From: Bacteroidales bacterium
Lineage (GTDB): Bacteria > Bacteroidota > Bacteroidia > Bacteroidales > WRGA01
Direction of reading: 5' to 3'
NCBI GenBank assembly: GCA_031279795.1
Contig: JAITHZ010000048.1
Location: 1-6,690 of the forward strand
DNA length: 6,690 nucleotides
Part shown: one piece after another, positions 5,398 through 6,690 of the stretch
How the letters are laid out: each line of letters starts with the position of its first letter
Position numbering within the stretch: position 1 is the first letter of the stretch
Position numbers and translations under genes: made by a program
Notes under the pieces: model-generated
What the model saw: the letters and a program-made list of their open reading frames with translations, nothing else
The model's database searches: none
Told to the model about the DNA's origin: nothing

Positions 5398-6690
5398 ATG
5401 AAAAAAAGGAAACATTTTTTTTGGAAGTTTTTAGGCATATTAGCCTTGTTGTGCGGGCAGACTGGTGTTTTCGCACAGGCAACTATCGGTGGAGGCGTTA
5501 CTCCGGTAACTACCCTTGATGTAATTGGCGACACGGCACACGTAAAAGGCAGAGCATTCCGCCTTATTGACGGCAATCAGGCGGCGGGACGGTTTCTTGT
5601 GTCCGACGCAGACGGTATGGGTACGTGGACTCAGACCGATATTCGTTTTTTGATAGTGCAAACGCAACCGCCGAAATTTACTTTCTACGAAAATCCCAGT
5701 GATAACGCACCATCGGGCGTTGTAGGAGGCAGTGTTATTCAGCCTCTTACTGTTGTGGCGTCAAGTTCCAACCCTGCTCCGATTCAGTATCAGTGGTACA
5801 TAATTACCAGCAAGAATATTCATGCGCCTCTGAGCAGGCCCTGCACCACATCTGACGGCTGGTATCCGGCAACGGCTTCGTTTATTCCCACCGCCATAAA
5901 GAAAGGCGATACGCGCAATGCGAACAATACGGGGATGTACCGCTATTTTTGCCGCATAACCGACGGTAATGGAGCCGTGATTGATTCCGATATTGCCGAA
6001 ATTGCAGTTGGATGCGGAGCGAAAAACCTGCATGGCGAATGGGTTTCATTCATGTGCTTCAACTTGGGAGCCAGCGACAATTCCACGATTGCTTCGCAAC
6101 GAAATTATACGCTTACAGGTACAGCAAATGATGTCACCACTTCGCAACACACTTATATTCAGGGAGAAGAAAACCTTTACGGCGATCTTTTCCAGTGGGG
6201 ACGCATAGCCGACGGACACGAAAAGCGTCTAAGCCCTACGCTGCCCGTATCAGCTCAAAATTTAGCAAATCTTACCGCGACTATAAAAAACGGTAACTAC
6301 TGCAGCGGCTCCGATACGCAACGTCGTCCATGGCAGCAGGTTGATCCTAACTATGGCGACGGATATGCACATTTTATTATGAGCAACAGCTCAAGAAATT
6401 ACAATTGGCATCCAGGCAGCAGCTCAGTAGCTGATATGCTGTGGCGGCCTACGGGCTATGAAGCCAACGACCCCTGCGCTCATTATCTGATAGGCGGCAC
6501 ATATCATCCGTTTTGGAATGGCGTGGGCGACAGTGAGCAGCAAGGCGGCCCTGCCTGCAACCCTGGAGCTGCTCAATGGCGCACGCCTTCTCAGGATGAA
6601 TGGGCCAGTATTTACAGGGGTGGCATGCTGAGAGGCACACCGGCAAATGCGCTGGCAAATACGTGGACGTGGAGACAGGTTAATGGCAGC
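5398..6690 (+). CDS. Secreted multidomain protein with Ig-like and FISUMP-like domains (3' end outside window)
   Basis: The frame is open from ATG 5398 to the window end: 431 codons, no stop. Residues 1-26 are a Sec signal peptide: basic MKKRKH, hydrophobic core with FLGILALL, and a VFA-Q cleavage site. Cys19 does not sit in a good lipobox, so export rather than lipidation is likely. Residues 62-77 contain GRFLVSDADGMGTW, resembling the SDAxGxxxW motif of Bacteroidota surface and tail-like proteins. Residues about 90-205 look Ig-like, with YQWY (131-134) and MYRYFCRITDGNG (180-192). From about 212 the sequence fits the FISUMP type: GEWVSFMCFNLGA (213-225), YGDLFQWGR (261-269), WRPTGYEANDPC (349-360) and QWRTPSQDEW (393-402). 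In typical members I recall, the DPC and WRxPTxxEW elements are almost adjacent; here 31 residues separate C360 from A392. No enzyme active site is recognised; adhesion or surface display is a guess. Any C-terminal sorting signal lies beyond the window. GC content is clearly higher than the upstream spacer. Confidence 0.8.
   Translation, partial: MKKRKHFFWKFLGILALLCGQTGVFAQATIGGGVTPVTTLDVIGDTAHVKGRAFRLIDGNQAAGRFLVSDADGMGTWTQTDIRFLIVQTQPPKFTFYENPSDNAPSGVVGGSVIQPLTVVASSSNPAPIQYQWYIITSKNIHAPLSRPCTTSDGWYPATASFIPTAIKKGDTRNANNTGMYRYFCRITDGNGAVIDSDIAEIAVGCGAKNLHGEWVSFMCFNLGASDNSTIASQRNYTLTGTANDVTTSQHTYIQGEENLYGDLFQWGRIADGHEKRLSPTLPVSAQNLANLTATIKNGNYCSGSDTQRRPWQQVDPNYGDGYAHFIMSNSSRNYNWHPGSSSVADMLWRPTGYEANDPCAHYLIGGTYHPFWNGVGDSEQQGGPACNPGAAQWRTPSQDEWASIYRGGMLRGTPANALANTWTWRQVNGS

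Noticed and set aside
5452..5454. Lipobox cysteine at residue 19 of the secreted protein
   Set aside because: The preceding residues ALL do not fit the lipobox, which wants a small residue just before the Cys; a VFA-Q signal peptidase I site follows at residue 26.
5313..5667. Minus-strand frames over the start of the secreted-protein gene
   Set aside because: They mirror the coding strand; the plus-strand frame has a signal peptide and recognisable motifs across all of its 431 codons.

Overview
The window looks like chromosomal DNA from a member of the Bacteroidota. Four observations support this: the tail of a type III glutamine synthetase, a MutL whose C-terminal domain has a non-canonical active site, a secreted protein with a Fibrobacter succinogenes major paralogous (FISUMP)-like domain, and three promoters that fit the Bacteroidota primary sigma factor pattern TTTG-N20-TAnnTTTG with the same 20-nt spacing. 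I could not run searches, so genus and species are not assigned.

Layout. Positions 1-436 (+) hold the last 144 codons of a type III glutamine synthetase (nitrogen assimilation). A 130-bp gap follows, with a pair of alternative hairpins and a strong promoter at 509-540. Positions 567-2435 (+) hold complete mutL (mismatch repair). A 66-bp convergent spacer separates it from complete aspS at 2502-4268 (-, aspartyl-tRNA synthetase), which has its own promoter at 4309-4340. Positions 4269-5397 are about 1.1 kb of very AT-rich DNA with no convincing protein gene, yet they contain a full-consensus + strand promoter at 4827-4858, a 12-bp perfect inverted repeat just downstream, a terminator-like hairpin and a 12-bp direct repeat. 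From 5398 (+) to the end an open reading frame of 431 codons encodes the N-terminal part of a secreted, multidomain surface or extracellular protein; it runs off the window.

The genes do not form one pathway. Glutamine synthetase, mutL and aspS are housekeeping genes, with mutL and aspS apparently each transcribed from its own promoter; the last gene is accessory and cell-surface related. The points most worth attention are an AspRS that reads as the alphaproteobacterial type rather than the usual Bacteroidota type, a MutL lacking the recognised endonuclease and zinc-binding residues, and an orphan promoter that drives either a roughly 530-nt leader or a small RNA upstream of the surface-protein gene. 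I see no defence system, CRISPR array, transposase, tRNA or rRNA, and nothing that amounts to a clearly new multi-gene system.
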